From Pseudomonadales bacterium (lineage in GTDB: Bacteria > Pseudomonadota > Gammaproteobacteria > Pseudomonadales > Pseudohongiellaceae): a stretch of 64,000 nt of DNA. The position numbers were made by a program, and so were the translations under genes. Where the stretch lies: assembly GCA_024234395.1 (NCBI GenBank), contig JACKOH010000001.1, positions 186,001 to 250,000 on the forward strand, written 5' to 3'. Below the pieces are notes generated by a model that had not been told where the DNA came from, did no database searches, and worked only from the letters and a program-made list of their open reading frames with translations. Shown here one piece after another: positions 1-8,498 of the stretch. The stretch's first letter is position 1, and every line of letters starts with the position of its first letter.

Positions 1-1
1 C

Positions 2-835
2 TGGTGGTGTCAGGGATATTCAGAACCCAACGCCGGTTCTGACCTGGCTTCGCTGAAAACTACTGCAGTGCGCGATGGCGATCACTATGTCGTTAACGGT
101 ACCAAGACCTGGAACACCCTGGGACAGTACGCCGACTGGATTTTCTGCCTGGTACGTACCGACAACACGGCCAAGAAACAGGAAGGGATCAGTTTCCTGT
201 TGATTGACATGGCCTCGCCCGGGATCAAAGTTAACCCGATTGTCCTGATGGACGGCAGCCCGGAAGTCAACGAAGTGGTCTTCGATAACGTCAGGGTCCC
301 GATTGAAAACCTCATCGGCGAGGAAAACAAGGGCTGGACCTATGCCAAGGTGCTGCTTACCCATGAGCGTACCAATATCGCCAGAGTTCCTTATACCAAG
401 CGTCGCGTTAACGAGCTGAAATCAGCAGCCGCCAGCCGTGCCGACGGCAGCGGTGGCAGCCTGGCCGACGACCCGTCGTTCGCCAGTAAGGTGGCGGAGC
501 TGGAGATTGACCTGTTGGCACTCGAATACGCTGAACTGCGGACTCTGGCAGCAGTCACGGTCGGCAAGGCTCCGGGACCTGAATCCTCCATCCTCAAGAT
601 TGTCGGCACCGAAGTGGCACAGAAAGCCGATGAGCTGTTTCTGGAGGTGGCCGATTATGACGCTCTGCCGTTTGTCCCGGAACAGTTTGAAGCCGGCTTC
701 ACCGGAGCGGCGCTGGGCGACGGCTACCTGGCATCGACGGCACTGGACTATTTCAATCACCGCAAAGTTTCCATATACGGCGGTTCCAACGAAATTCAGA
801 AAAATATAATCTGCAAGGCGGTACTGGGCCTGTAA
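2..835 (+). CDS. Acyl-CoA dehydrogenase, catalytic-type subunit (5' partial)
   Basis: The reading frame is open to the left edge, so the N-terminal part lies outside the window. The visible part starts in the FAD/substrate region (WCQGYSEPNAGSDLASLKT), which is typical of acyl-CoA dehydrogenases. It contains LLTHERTNIA, where the Glu matches the catalytic-base position of the LCAD/IVD and actinobacterial FadE26 type. It ends in SIYGGSNEIQKNI, so the alternative MCAD-type Glu position is not used. A second acyl-CoA dehydrogenase lacking a visible base follows 60 bp later, suggesting an alpha2-beta2 enzyme. The ATG/GTG codons inside the frame near position 68 are internal, not starts. The substrate is unknown. 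Confidence 0.93.
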   Translation, partial: WWCQGYSEPNAGSDLASLKTTAVRDGDHYVVNGTKTWNTLGQYADWIFCLVRTDNTAKKQEGISFLLIDMASPGIKVNPIVLMDGSPEVNEVVFDNVRVPIENLIGEENKGWTYAKVLLTHERTNIARVPYTKRRVNELKSAAASRADGSGGSLADDPSFASKVAELEIDLLALEYAELRTLAAVTVGKAPGPESSILKIVGTEVAQKADELFLEVADYDALPFVPEQFEAGFTGAALGDGYLASTALDYFNHRKVSIYGGSNEIQKNIICKAVLGL

Positions 836-895
836 CCGGTTCCCGAGCAAACGGATCAGGTCGATTTCAGGCGCATTAAATTCGAGGACCAGACA

Positions 896-2029
896 GTGGA
901 CTTCTCTTTTACTGAAGAGCAACAGATGTTGCAGGACAGCGTGCAGAAATTCGTGCGCGACAACTACGATTTTGAAACGCGCAGAGAGTTGCTGGCCAGT
1001 GACCGGGGTTACAGCAGTGAGAACTGGAATCTGTTTGCCGAACTGGGATGGCTCACCGTGCCGTTTCGGGAGGAAGATGGCGGGTTCGGTGGCTCCGCTG
1101 TGGATCTGATGGTGATGATGGAGGAACTGGGCCGGGCCATGGTGCTGGAGCCATTCGTTCCTACTGCGGTTATCGCCGGAGGTTTGATCAGTGAGCTCGG
1201 GACCGATGATCAGAAACGGGAACTGCTGCCACGCATCATGGGCGGTGAGTTGCAACTGGCCTGCGCCATTTCCGAGCCGGGCAGTCGTTTTAATCTGGCC
1301 AACGTGGCCACCCGGGCCGAGGCTCAGGGCGAAAAGGTTATTCTCAGCGGCAGCAAGGTGGCGGTGCTGAACGGCTCTCATGCCGACCAGTTGCTGGTGG
1401 TGGCACGCAGCGCCGGCTCTCAGCTGGAACGTAACGGAATCTCTGTTTACCTGGTGGATGCCGGTGCACCGGGCGTGAAGCGACATGGCTATACCAACGT
1501 GGATGGTCACGGCGCCGCAGCCATCGACTTCGACGCGGTGGAAGTGTCCTCTGCCGCCTGCCTGGGTGCTCCGGGTGAGGCCTACGCAGCACTGGAAAAA
1601 GTAGTGGACCGGGCAACCGTCGCGGTAGCCTCGGAAGCGGTGGGAGCGCTGGATTCGCTGCTGCAGAAAACCGTCGAGTACAGTAAAACCCGCAACCAGT
1701 TCGGAGTTCCGATCGGCACCTTCCAGGCCCTGCAGCATCGCATGGCCGATATGTTCATTGAATGTCAGCTGGCCCGTTCGATCGTAATGATGGCGGCGAT
1801 GAAGCTGGACAGCAGTGCTGGCGACGACGAAAAGGCGAAGGCCGTGTCGGCAGCCAAGAGCCGGTTGGGCCGGGCGATCTTCAAGGTCGGGCAGGAGGCC
1901 ATACAGCTGCATGGAGGCATCGGAATTACCGATGAACTGGATGTTGCCCACCTGTTTAAGCGGGTCACCGCCATCGAAACCCTGTTCGGTAATACCGATT
2001 ATCACACCCGTCGTTTTGCCTCATTGTAG
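896..2029 (+). CDS. Acyl-CoA dehydrogenase, probable non-catalytic partner subunit
   Basis: A 377-residue protein with GTG start and N-terminus DFSFTEEQQMLQDSV, the classic acyl-CoA dehydrogenase opening. The FAD-binding stretch LACAISEPGSRFN is near residues 121-133 and QLHGGIGITDELDV is near 338. At the place where its upstream partner has HERT it reads VVDRATVAV, and near the C-terminus it has ETLFGNTDYH instead of YEGT. Neither usual catalytic Glu position is occupied. Paired dehydrogenases in which only one subunit keeps the base are known from steroid side-chain degradation (FadE26/27, FadE28/29). I infer a heteromeric enzyme with the preceding gene. The next gene begins 11 bp downstream. 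Confidence 0.92.
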   Translation: MDFSFTEEQQMLQDSVQKFVRDNYDFETRRELLASDRGYSSENWNLFAELGWLTVPFREEDGGFGGSAVDLMVMMEELGRAMVLEPFVPTAVIAGGLISELGTDDQKRELLPRIMGGELQLACAISEPGSRFNLANVATRAEAQGEKVILSGSKVAVLNGSHADQLLVVARSAGSQLERNGISVYLVDAGAPGVKRHGYTNVDGHGAAAIDFDAVEVSSAACLGAPGEAYAALEKVVDRATVAVASEAVGALDSLLQKTVEYSKTRNQFGVPIGTFQALQHRMADMFIECQLARSIVMMAAMKLDSSAGDDEKAKAVSAAKSRLGRAIFKVGQEAIQLHGGIGITDELDVAHLFKRVTAIETLFGNTDYHTRRFASL

Positions 2030-2040
2030 CTTCTTAGCCC

Positions 2041-2751
2041 ATGAGTGAGCTGGTATTCGTTCGCCATGGCCAGGCATCGTTCGGTGCCGCCAGTTACGAC
2101 AAGCTGAGCGATGCCGGACTTTCGCAGGTGCGTCAGTTATCCAGGCACTGGCAGGAACTGGGTGAAACCTTTGATCATCTCTATTCCGGGGACTTGTTGC
2201 GGCAACGGGAAACTGCTACAGAACTGTTGCCCCATGTCGAGCAGTCCGGGCGGGAAATCAAAATCAATCCGGCCTTCAATGAATACAATGGCGACCCCCT
2301 GATTGCCATTTTCCTGCGCGATCATGCCGGCGCAGCCGGATTTGAGCAGGGCCTGAAATTACCTATTTCCGAACAGCGTCTGTTCCAGAAGGTTTTCGAG
2401 GCGGCTACCGCACGATGGATAACAGACCGGCTGATTCCCACCGCGGCGGATCAGGGCTATGAATCCTGGCGGGATTTTCAGCGTCGCGTACATGGCGCCA
2501 TGGATGCCCTAATGGAAACTCATCAGAACGGCAGCAGGGTACTCATTTCCACCTCCGGGGGTGTGATAGCATTGGCGCTGCAACGGGCGCTGGGTTTTCC
2601 GGACGAGCAGGCCATCGCCACCAACTGGATGGTGCACAACAGCTCGGTTTCCCGGATACGCTATGGGAACGGCAGGATCTCCCTGACTCAGTTCAACAGT
2701 CTGGCGCACCTGGAGAAACCCGATTTGCGGCAGCTGGTGACTTATCGCTGA
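2041..2751 (+). CDS. Histidine phosphatase (phosphoglycerate mutase-like) family protein
   Basis: A 236-residue protein beginning MSELVFVRHGQASFG. The RHG motif near residues 8-10 carries the phospho-accepting His of the histidine phosphatase fold, and SGDLLRQRETA follows as in the family. The second catalytic His, usually in SHGG, is replaced: the segment reads LISTSGGVIAL. TSGG variants occur in some proteobacterial members, so activity cannot be excluded. It lies between an acyl-CoA dehydrogenase pair and a phosphotransferase with gaps of 11 and 53 bp, so it is probably co-transcribed. The physiological substrate is unknown. A role removing phosphate from an acyl-CoA-linked intermediate is only a guess from context. 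Confidence 0.85.
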   Translation: MSELVFVRHGQASFGAASYDKLSDAGLSQVRQLSRHWQELGETFDHLYSGDLLRQRETATELLPHVEQSGREIKINPAFNEYNGDPLIAIFLRDHAGAAGFEQGLKLPISEQRLFQKVFEAATARWITDRLIPTAADQGYESWRDFQRRVHGAMDALMETHQNGSRVLISTSGGVIALALQRALGFPDEQAIATNWMVHNSSVSRIRYGNGRISLTQFNSLAHLEKPDLRQLVTYR

Positions 2752-2804
2752 GATTGTCAACCGGTCGCTGAAAACCCGTTCAGGAATACGGAAAGGACAG
2801 TGTA

Positions 2805-3884
2805 GTGGCAGATTCGAGCCTGGTGGACAAAGCCGGTGCAATCCGGGCGGGAGAGGAGCTGGACACCGCTAAGCTGAAGGAGTACCTGCGCCCGATCCTG
2901 GGAGAGCAGGTGGAGAAGCTGGAGGTTCATCAGTTTCCCGGCGGTTTTTCCAATCTCACCTATCTGATCAGTTGTGGGAGCGACAGGTGGGTGCTCAGGC
3001 GTCCGCCGTTCGGCAGCAAGGTCAAATCGGCGCACGACATGTCCAGGGAATATCGTATTCTCAGTGCCCTGCAGGATGTCTTTCCCTACGGGCCCAGGCC
3101 TGTGCATTTCTGCAACGACCATTCTGTAATCGGCTGTGATTTTTACCTGATGAATTACATCCAGGGGCTGGTGATCCGCAAGGACTATCCGCCGGAACTG
3201 GCCCTCACCCCCGATCAGGTCCGTCAGCAATTGCTTAATTTTTTTGATGTGCTCAGTGAGCTGCACTCCGTGGATCTGGCAGCAGCCGGGCTGCAGGACT
3301 TCGGGCGTCCGGAGGGTTATGTACGGCGCCAGGTGGAAGGCTGGAGCCGCCGCTGGGAGGCATCCGTGACTCCGGATACCGTTGCCATGGAAACTGTGAT
3401 TGAGTGGCTGCACGACAACATGCCTCCGGAGAGCAGCCTGGCCAGTGTGATTCACAACGATTACAAACTGGATAATGTCATCTTTTCAATTGACGACCCG
3501 CTCAGGGTGATCGGAGTTCTGGACTGGGAAATGTCCACGGTGGGAGACCCGCTGATGGATCTGGGATGTACCCTGGCCTACTGGGTGCAGGAGAGCGACC
3601 CGGAATGGATGCGTGAGTACCGGACCATGCCCAGCGACACCCCTGGGGCACCGACCCGGGCGGAGATCGTACAACGCTTCAGTGCGCGCACCGGGCTGTC
3701 AGTGGCAAACTTTCCGTTCTATTTCTGTTTCGGGCAGTTCCGCCTGGCCGTCATCGGTCAACAGATCTATTACCGCTACTATCACGGCGTCACCCAGGAC
3801 CAGCGCTTTAAAATGATGGTTGAAAAAACCCGCATCCTCAAGCAGATGTGCGACCTGATCATCAGCGGTGAGGTTACCAGTTAG
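2805..3884 (+). CDS. Phosphotransferase (APH / ACAD10-11 kinase-like) family protein
   Basis: A 359-residue protein with GTG start. It has the aminoglycoside phosphotransferase/choline kinase-like fold: a nucleotide-loop region FPGGFSNLTYLI (about 44-55), the catalytic loop VIHNDYKLDNVIF (about 214-226) and the Mg-binding VLDWEMSTVGDP (about 234-246). The same kinase domain is fused to acyl-CoA dehydrogenase in animal ACAD10/11. Its separate bacterial counterpart LvaA of Pseudomonas putida phosphorylates 4-hydroxyacyl-CoA. Here it sits directly behind two acyl-CoA dehydrogenases, which fits such a role by inference. An antibiotic-resistance function is unlikely. Last gene of the plus-strand run; a convergent gene ends 45 bp beyond it. 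Confidence 0.88.
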   Translation: MADSSLVDKAGAIRAGEELDTAKLKEYLRPILGEQVEKLEVHQFPGGFSNLTYLISCGSDRWVLRRPPFGSKVKSAHDMSREYRILSALQDVFPYGPRPVHFCNDHSVIGCDFYLMNYIQGLVIRKDYPPELALTPDQVRQQLLNFFDVLSELHSVDLAAAGLQDFGRPEGYVRRQVEGWSRRWEASVTPDTVAMETVIEWLHDNMPPESSLASVIHNDYKLDNVIFSIDDPLRVIGVLDWEMSTVGDPLMDLGCTLAYWVQESDPEWMREYRTMPSDTPGAPTRAEIVQRFSARTGLSVANFPFYFCFGQFRLAVIGQQIYYRYYHGVTQDQRFKMMVEKTRILKQMCDLIISGEVTS

Positions 3885-3929
3885 CCACTGTGGCGATCGC
3901 GGCCGCTCGACGCGTCGTGACTGCTGCGG

Positions 3930-5003
3930 CTAATCCAGTTGGCCAATTTCGGCCATCACTTCCTGTCTTCGTGCGCCGGCCATAATGCCTGGCATGGCGT
4001 AATTGCCTTCATGGCAGGCGTACTCGTACAGCTGGCCGTCCAGGGCGTGGTAGCTCAATTCGGCCGTCCAGGGCTGGCGATAGATGTTGTCGTCCTCCAC
4101 GGTAAAGCGGTAGACAATTTCGTCTTCCGAGCTGGGCGTGAAGGTTTCGATGATTCGGCCCTGCTTGGTGATGGGAATTGAACTCTCGCTCAATTGCAGC
4201 GGCTTGATATTGACTGTCTCCACGATCAGGGAGCCGTCTTCGTACCAGCCCACCGAGTCGCCGAACCAGGGTTCCAGCGCCATTGGCCGGCGGTGGGCGC
4301 GGGCCTGCTCGGCATTGTCATAGATCGGAATGATGCGGGTGTCATGGACCATTTCGACATTGATAACCACGTAATCGTCGGTCTGGATAAACTGGTAGGA
4401 GCTGTTGTACAGGGTCCCCAGCATGCCCGGGCCCGCGGTGTTGCCGAAGCCGATCAGGCAGCGCTCTTCCAGAGGCAGTGCCTCCGGGCCACTGGCGTCA
4501 CCGACGCCGGTCAGGTAGCGCGCGCCGTAGCTGGTTCGCTTGAAGTCCAGTTGCGGGTCCTCGCGGCGGGGAATCTGGCCATTCTCCGGATCGATCACCA
4601 GCGAAGTCCGGTATTCGCCATTGATATAGGCCAGGGTGGAGCCGGGATCGGTCCACACCAGGTTGTAACCACGCAGCCCGAAATCCTGGGCGCCGGCAGG
4701 TGGGGCTCCGGTCGCGGAATCGATTGCGGGCCCGGATGCGATATTCTCTGCGGAAATGCCGGCGATAGACATATTGGCGACAATCTGCTCGGCTTCCTGT
4801 GCGGAAACCACCAGGCGCTCGATTCCTCGGGGGCGGGTCAGTGGCGTCCGTGATGCATTGGTCCAGGTACCCTCCAGGTTGGGGATGCTGGCGTTCTGGG
4901 CGAAGCCCACTGTCGCTGCCAGCATCAGGGAAAGCCCCAGCGCGGTACTGATGGGCCCCAGCCTGGTATTCGCTTTGACTGACACAGTTGCCACTGATTT
5001 CAT
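3930..5003 (-). CDS. Secreted protein of unknown function, family member 1
   Basis: I take the ATG at 5003 (MKSVATVSV, 357 aa), because AGGAG lies 7 nt upstream; a longer frame to 5072 would translate an octamer repeat. A signal peptide ends near VGFAQNA, followed by IPNLEGTWTNASRTPLTRPRG. The C-terminus reads YEYACHEGNYAMPGIMAGAR. The gene ending at 42575 encodes a clear relative with YEYACHEGNYALPGILAGAR, so the genome holds at least two copies. Such proteins recur as hypothetical secreted proteins; I cannot name a domain or reaction. The single conserved Cys in ACHEGN and the acidic/aromatic repeats suggest an extracytoplasmic fold. Probably monocistronic. Confidence 0.8.
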   Translation of the reverse strand: MKSVATVSVKANTRLGPISTALGLSLMLAATVGFAQNASIPNLEGTWTNASRTPLTRPRGIERLVVSAQEAEQIVANMSIAGISAENIASGPAIDSATGAPPAGAQDFGLRGYNLVWTDPGSTLAYINGEYRTSLVIDPENGQIPRREDPQLDFKRTSYGARYLTGVGDASGPEALPLEERCLIGFGNTAGPGMLGTLYNSSYQFIQTDDYVVINVEMVHDTRIIPIYDNAEQARAHRRPMALEPWFGDSVGWYEDGSLIVETVNIKPLQLSESSIPITKQGRIIETFTPSSEDEIVYRFTVEDDNIYRQPWTAELSYHALDGQLYEYACHEGNYAMPGIMAGARRQEVMAEIGQLD

Positions 5004-5019
5004 GCCTGTTCTCCTACTT

Positions 5020-5057
5020 TCTCGCTTTCTCGCTGTCTCGCTGTCTCGCTGTCTCGT
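5020..5057. repeat. Octamer tandem repeat (TCTCGCTK)n upstream of the secreted-protein start
   Basis: About 4.6 copies of an 8-bp unit: TCTCGCTT once, TCTCGCTG three times, then TCTCG. It ends about 16 bp before the start codon of the minus-strand gene at 5003, just upstream of its AGGAG, so it lies in the 5' untranslated region or spacer. Copy-number change would alter leader length but not the chosen reading frame. Confidence 0.85.
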
Positions 5058-5238
5058 ACCGGCATTGGACACGGCCGGGTCTGACTCAAAAGTATCCCTG
5101 TGAGCCGGTTTTGTAAAGGCCGGGCCGGTTCCGGGGGCAGTGGAAGAAATCCGCGCGGCGTCCCCGGGTCGGAAACCGCGCCTCCTCGGGGCTAACCCTG
5201 CTACCTTGCCGGGGCCGCGATTGGAGCGCTGCTATAAC

Positions 5239-6057
5239 TCAGGGGGCCGTCAGCAGAAACTCGCTCAGTGCGTCGATCCGGTCGCTGTTGATCAGGTCGA
5301 CGCCGGCTTGGTTCAGCACTTCCCATACCGGCGGTATGTCCGGCGCATTCCAGAACCGCAATTTGACATCGTTGTTACGCGCCATGGTTACCAGCGACTC
5401 AAGATACTGGCGCTGATCGTCGGGCATCGTATCCGATCCGCGCCAGCTGAATACATCCTTCCAGTCGATACTGACCAGGGGAATGAAGGACGGGTCCAGT
5501 GAGCCTCCGGTCAGGTCCGAAAGGCGACCGTCGTAGCCGATAAAGCGCTCGGATTGGGACTCCATCAGCTCGCGGGGACGATTACCCGAGGCGATTACCG
5601 TCACTGCGCCGGGCTCCACGACTCCGTCGTCGGTGAATCGGGTCAGGAACCGCTCGTAGGGATACAGGGCCCGCTCCAATGCCTGATAGGTCTGGTCGGC
5701 ATCGGACTTGATATCCACCAGCAGAATCAGCGGCGTGGTGGTTTCCGGATAAAGCTGTCCGGCTCCCCGCATGACCAGCAGGCGCAGCGGCTCCAGGTAC
5801 AGATTGCCAAGGGTCCGCCCCTGCATCAGATCTCTGGCATCGTGACCGACGCGCAGTTCATCGTCGACCAGATAGATATCCGCCTCGACGCTGGCAAAGC
5901 GCAGTTGCAGGGCACTGAACAGTGGCCGCGGCCGTTCGTAATCATTATGGGAATGCGCCGGCAGGGGGATACCGGTCTGTGCGGTAGCCAGACTGCCAGC
6001 CAGGCTGCTCAGTACGACAAGTGCGCTCAGCAGGACACTAGATCGGCGGTTGGACAT
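5239..6057 (-). CDS. Exported PI-PLC/glycerophosphodiesterase-like protein
   Basis: Start taken at 6057 (MSNRRSSVLLSALVV), where GAGGAAA sits about 6 nt upstream; the longer frame to 6072 overlaps that ribosome-binding site. The protein is about 272 aa, with a signal peptide ending near SLATAQT. HSHNDYERPRPLFSAL (mature N-terminus), VEADIYLVDDELRVGHD and LLVDIKSDADQTY match the TIM-barrel metal and catalytic region of the PI-PLC/GDPD superfamily (His-Asn-Asp, Glu-Ala-Asp, His-Asp). It probably hydrolyses a phosphodiester outside the cytoplasm; the substrate is not certain. The start lies inside the last 20 bp of the upstream antiporter gene, implying translational coupling and a shared role in phosphoester use. 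Confidence 0.82.
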   Translation of the reverse strand: MSNRRSSVLLSALVVLSSLAGSLATAQTGIPLPAHSHNDYERPRPLFSALQLRFASVEADIYLVDDELRVGHDARDLMQGRTLGNLYLEPLRLLVMRGAGQLYPETTTPLILLVDIKSDADQTYQALERALYPYERFLTRFTDDGVVEPGAVTVIASGNRPRELMESQSERFIGYDGRLSDLTGGSLDPSFIPLVSIDWKDVFSWRGSDTMPDDQRQYLESLVTMARNNDVKLRFWNAPDIPPVWEVLNQAGVDLINSDRIDALSEFLLTAP

Positions 6058-7510
6058 AAGTGGTTTCCTCATTGCGGTTGGCGGCGATGCGTTGAAACTC
6101 CCGGCTCATCAGGTAGGCGCTCAGCGTCGAGATAACCGCGAACCCTGACAGGATCAGAAACACCTGCGACCAGCCCAGGAAGTCGGACAGATAGCCGGCG
6201 CTGAATGCCGCGATCGCGCCACCGATATAACCGAGACCGTCGATTATCCCGGTGCAGGAGCCGGCTCCCTTGGGACCGGCGATATCCAGGGTCAGACAGC
6301 CGCTGCTCATGGAGTAGGGGCCGAGCAGGAAGAACCCGCTGGCACCCAGAGCCAGCATGATCAGCGGGAAATTAGGGGTTTCCGAGCTGCTCAGCAGGGT
6401 AATCAGCAGCAGGCAGATGACCAGAAACAGCAGCATGATCCACATGGTCCGGGCGCGATCGCCGTTGTCGGCATAATGGTCCGTGTACCAGCCGATAAAC
6501 ACCGTACCGATGACGCCGAGAAACGGAAAGATGGCGGATTGTAGTATCGCCGAGCTGGCACCCAGACCGATATCGAACAGGAACTTGGGGGTCCAGAAGA
6601 AAAACACCGAACGCAGCAGCGTGGTGAGAAAACTGAACAACAGCAACTGACGATAGATAGGCATACCCAGCAGGGTACTGAGAATGGTTTTCACGTCCAG
6701 CTGGGTTTCGTCGCCATAGTCCGCCAGCTGCTTTCGGCCCACTTCGCTGCGGCCGAAGGAAGCACCGGGTACCACGTCCTGCGGGTCGGCCCGGGAAGCC
6801 AGGATCGACCATAACAGGATGCCGGCCAGGACCAGGGCAGGGTACACAAACAGTCCCTGCCAGGCGACTCCCTGGGTAACCAGAAAACCGGCAAACAGTG
6901 TTGCAGCCACCCCGCCGAACTGGAAATTCACGCTGATCAGCCCCATCACCGTGCCGTTGCGTTCCGGCGGATACCAGTTGCCGATAGTCTTGGTCAGGCC
7001 ACCCCAGCCCATGGACAGGAAGTAGCGACAGAAGCACCAGACGATGATGAACGCGGTGAGGCTGGCTGACAGGGAAAAGATCAGGTTCCAGAATATGGCG
7101 CCGCCCATGCCGATCAGGAATATGCGCCGGCCTCCCACCTTGTCGGCCAGCGGTCCATTGACAAGTTTGCCGATTGCATAGGCAATTTCGGACAGGGAGG
7201 CGATCAGTCCGAGTTGGGTATTGGAATAGCCGAATTCCTGTTCCAGCAAGGGAAATGCCGCCGACAGGTTACCGCGACAGAGATAGTAGCCCACATAACC
7301 CACCAGCATGACCCAGAATGTGGATATCCGCCAGCGCAGCAGGCGGCGATGCTGGTCCTCGGTAACAGGCCGGTACTGGCCATTTTCTTCGCTGTAAAAA
7401 ATCACGATCTTCCCGGTCTGCAGTGCCCGAGCCACGGGGGTAAAAGTATCCTGCGGCGCACCGCCTGATTTCGCACCTGAAGCATAAAAGCGGGGCTGGC
7501 AAAAGTCCAT
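6038..7510 (-). CDS. MFS organophosphate:phosphate antiporter (GlpT/UhpT-like, OPA family)
   Basis: The frame is open further upstream, but residues before MDFCQPRFY are unlike any transporter, and an AAGG sits 7 nt before the ATG at 7510. I therefore start there (490 aa). Twelve hydrophobic segments are visible from FWVMLVGYVGYYLCRGN onward. GYVGYYLCRGNLSAAFP and the loop GPLADKVGGRRIFLIG are characteristic of the OPA family (glycerol-3-phosphate or hexose-phosphate in exchange for Pi). The downstream, overlapping gene encodes an exported phosphodiesterase-like protein. Together they suggest scavenging: cleavage outside, import of the phosphorylated product. Substrate preference cannot be read from the sequence. 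Confidence 0.87.
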   Translation of the reverse strand: MDFCQPRFYASGAKSGGAPQDTFTPVARALQTGKIVIFYSEENGQYRPVTEDQHRRLLRWRISTFWVMLVGYVGYYLCRGNLSAAFPLLEQEFGYSNTQLGLIASLSEIAYAIGKLVNGPLADKVGGRRIFLIGMGGAIFWNLIFSLSASLTAFIIVWCFCRYFLSMGWGGLTKTIGNWYPPERNGTVMGLISVNFQFGGVAATLFAGFLVTQGVAWQGLFVYPALVLAGILLWSILASRADPQDVVPGASFGRSEVGRKQLADYGDETQLDVKTILSTLLGMPIYRQLLLFSFLTTLLRSVFFFWTPKFLFDIGLGASSAILQSAIFPFLGVIGTVFIGWYTDHYADNGDRARTMWIMLLFLVICLLLITLLSSSETPNFPLIMLALGASGFFLLGPYSMSSGCLTLDIAGPKGAGSCTGIIDGLGYIGGAIAAFSAGYLSDFLGWSQVFLILSGFAVISTLSAYLMSREFQRIAANRNEETTYVQPPI

Positions 7511-7850
7511 ATAGTCGCCTTGGCCCGAACGCCAGTCCGGTCGGCAGCTCCGGTATTGTCCGGTGTGGCCTCCGGGCGGCGAGTGAATCCTGCGGTGAAG
7601 CCCGTGCAGCCGCGGCCAAACGGTTACCGTCCAGGGGATAGCATTGATACACTGACCGCGAGGGTTCGGCGCGGGTCTGGGGCGCGGGTCTGCAATGGCA
7701 GAACGGTTCCGGGTCTGCCGCAGGCACCGTAAAAGCACTTTGAATCAGGCTGCCCGGATGTTAAGTTACGGACCCGGTTCCGCCCGCCGGTTTCCAGGAA
7801 GAACAATTCGATTGCTGCGCGGATTGCAGCCAGGATAGAGATTCCAGCCA
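7511..7850. other. Intergenic region between divergent genes
   Basis: About 340 bp between the antiporter (minus) and the membrane protein (plus). Reading frames here look like shadows. A direct tandem repeat of the 12-mer GGCGCGGGTCTG occurs near 7670-7695. I could not identify promoters or operators with confidence. Confidence 0.4.
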
Positions 7851-8498
7851 ATGACACCCTTTCATCATACGCTACTTCGAATGACCGTCCTCTGTGTCGC
7901 TTTCGTCAGCGGATTCTGCATTATGACCATCGAACTGCTGGGCGGGCGGATCCTCTCACCTTATTTCGGCAGCAGTGTCTACGTGTGGGGCAGTATCATC
8001 ACAGTGTTCATGCTGTCGCTGTCGTTCGGCTACCTGGCCGGAGGCAGACTGTCCATGCGTAAACCCAATCCGGTTACCTATGCCCTGTTTTTCGTCTCCG
8101 CAGCCGTGCTTATCCTGCCCCTGGTGCTGTTCGCCGAGGCCATCATGGAACAGGTGTTCCTGGTGATCGTGGATCCTCGTTACGGATCGCTGATCGCCTC
8201 GCTGATGCTGTTTTTCATTCCCACCGCGATTCTGGGCATGATCTCGCCCTATTCGATTCGTCTGCTGGTGAGGAATGAAGAGCATAGCGGGCATATCGCC
8301 GGCCAGCTTTACTTTGTATCGACCATGGGCAGCGCACTGGGCACGCTGGGCACTTCGTTTTATTTCGTACTGTGGTTCGAGGTGAATTTTATTCTGTGGG
8401 GAGTGATTCTGACCCTGATTGCAGCGGGAACCACAGTGCTGGCGGTCTATTACCTGCCGCAACGCACATCAACAGGAGTACAGCAATATGAAAGCTAG
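7851..8498 (+). CDS. Spermidine synthase-like system, membrane subunit
   Basis: A 215-residue, very hydrophobic protein with about six membrane segments. It opens with GFCIMTIELLGGRILSPYFG, the hallmark of the N-terminal membrane half of fused MFS/spermidine synthase-like proteins (E-L-x-x-x-R-I-L-x-P-x-F-G). In the fused proteins this is followed by a cytosolic methyltransferase-fold synthase domain. Here the frame stops and the synthase domain is a separate ORF overlapping by 11 bp. The product likely anchors or couples the synthase at the membrane; whether it transports a polyamine is unknown. A clear AGGAG inside its 3' end serves the next gene. Confidence 0.85.
   Translation: MTPFHHTLLRMTVLCVAFVSGFCIMTIELLGGRILSPYFGSSVYVWGSIITVFMLSLSFGYLAGGRLSMRKPNPVTYALFFVSAAVLILPLVLFAEAIMEQVFLVIVDPRYGSLIASLMLFFIPTAILGMISPYSIRLLVRNEEHSGHIAGQLYFVSTMGSALGTLGTSFYFVLWFEVNFILWGVILTLIAAGTTVLAVYYLPQRTSTGVQQYES

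Noticed and set aside
422..2005. A 527-codon minus-strand frame opposite the acyl-CoA dehydrogenase genes
   Set aside because: It spans two real genes on the other strand, has no recognisable domain, and its residue composition (rich in His, Gln, Arg) is that of a codon-bias shadow.
2805..3884. Aminoglycoside resistance gene
   Set aside because: The kinase fold is right, but adjacency to acyl-CoA dehydrogenases and similarity to ACAD10/11-type kinases argue for a metabolic role.
7511..7738. N-terminal extension of the antiporter frame
   Set aside because: The residues are Arg/Pro-rich, unlike the transporter family, and a better start with a ribosome-binding site lies at 7510.
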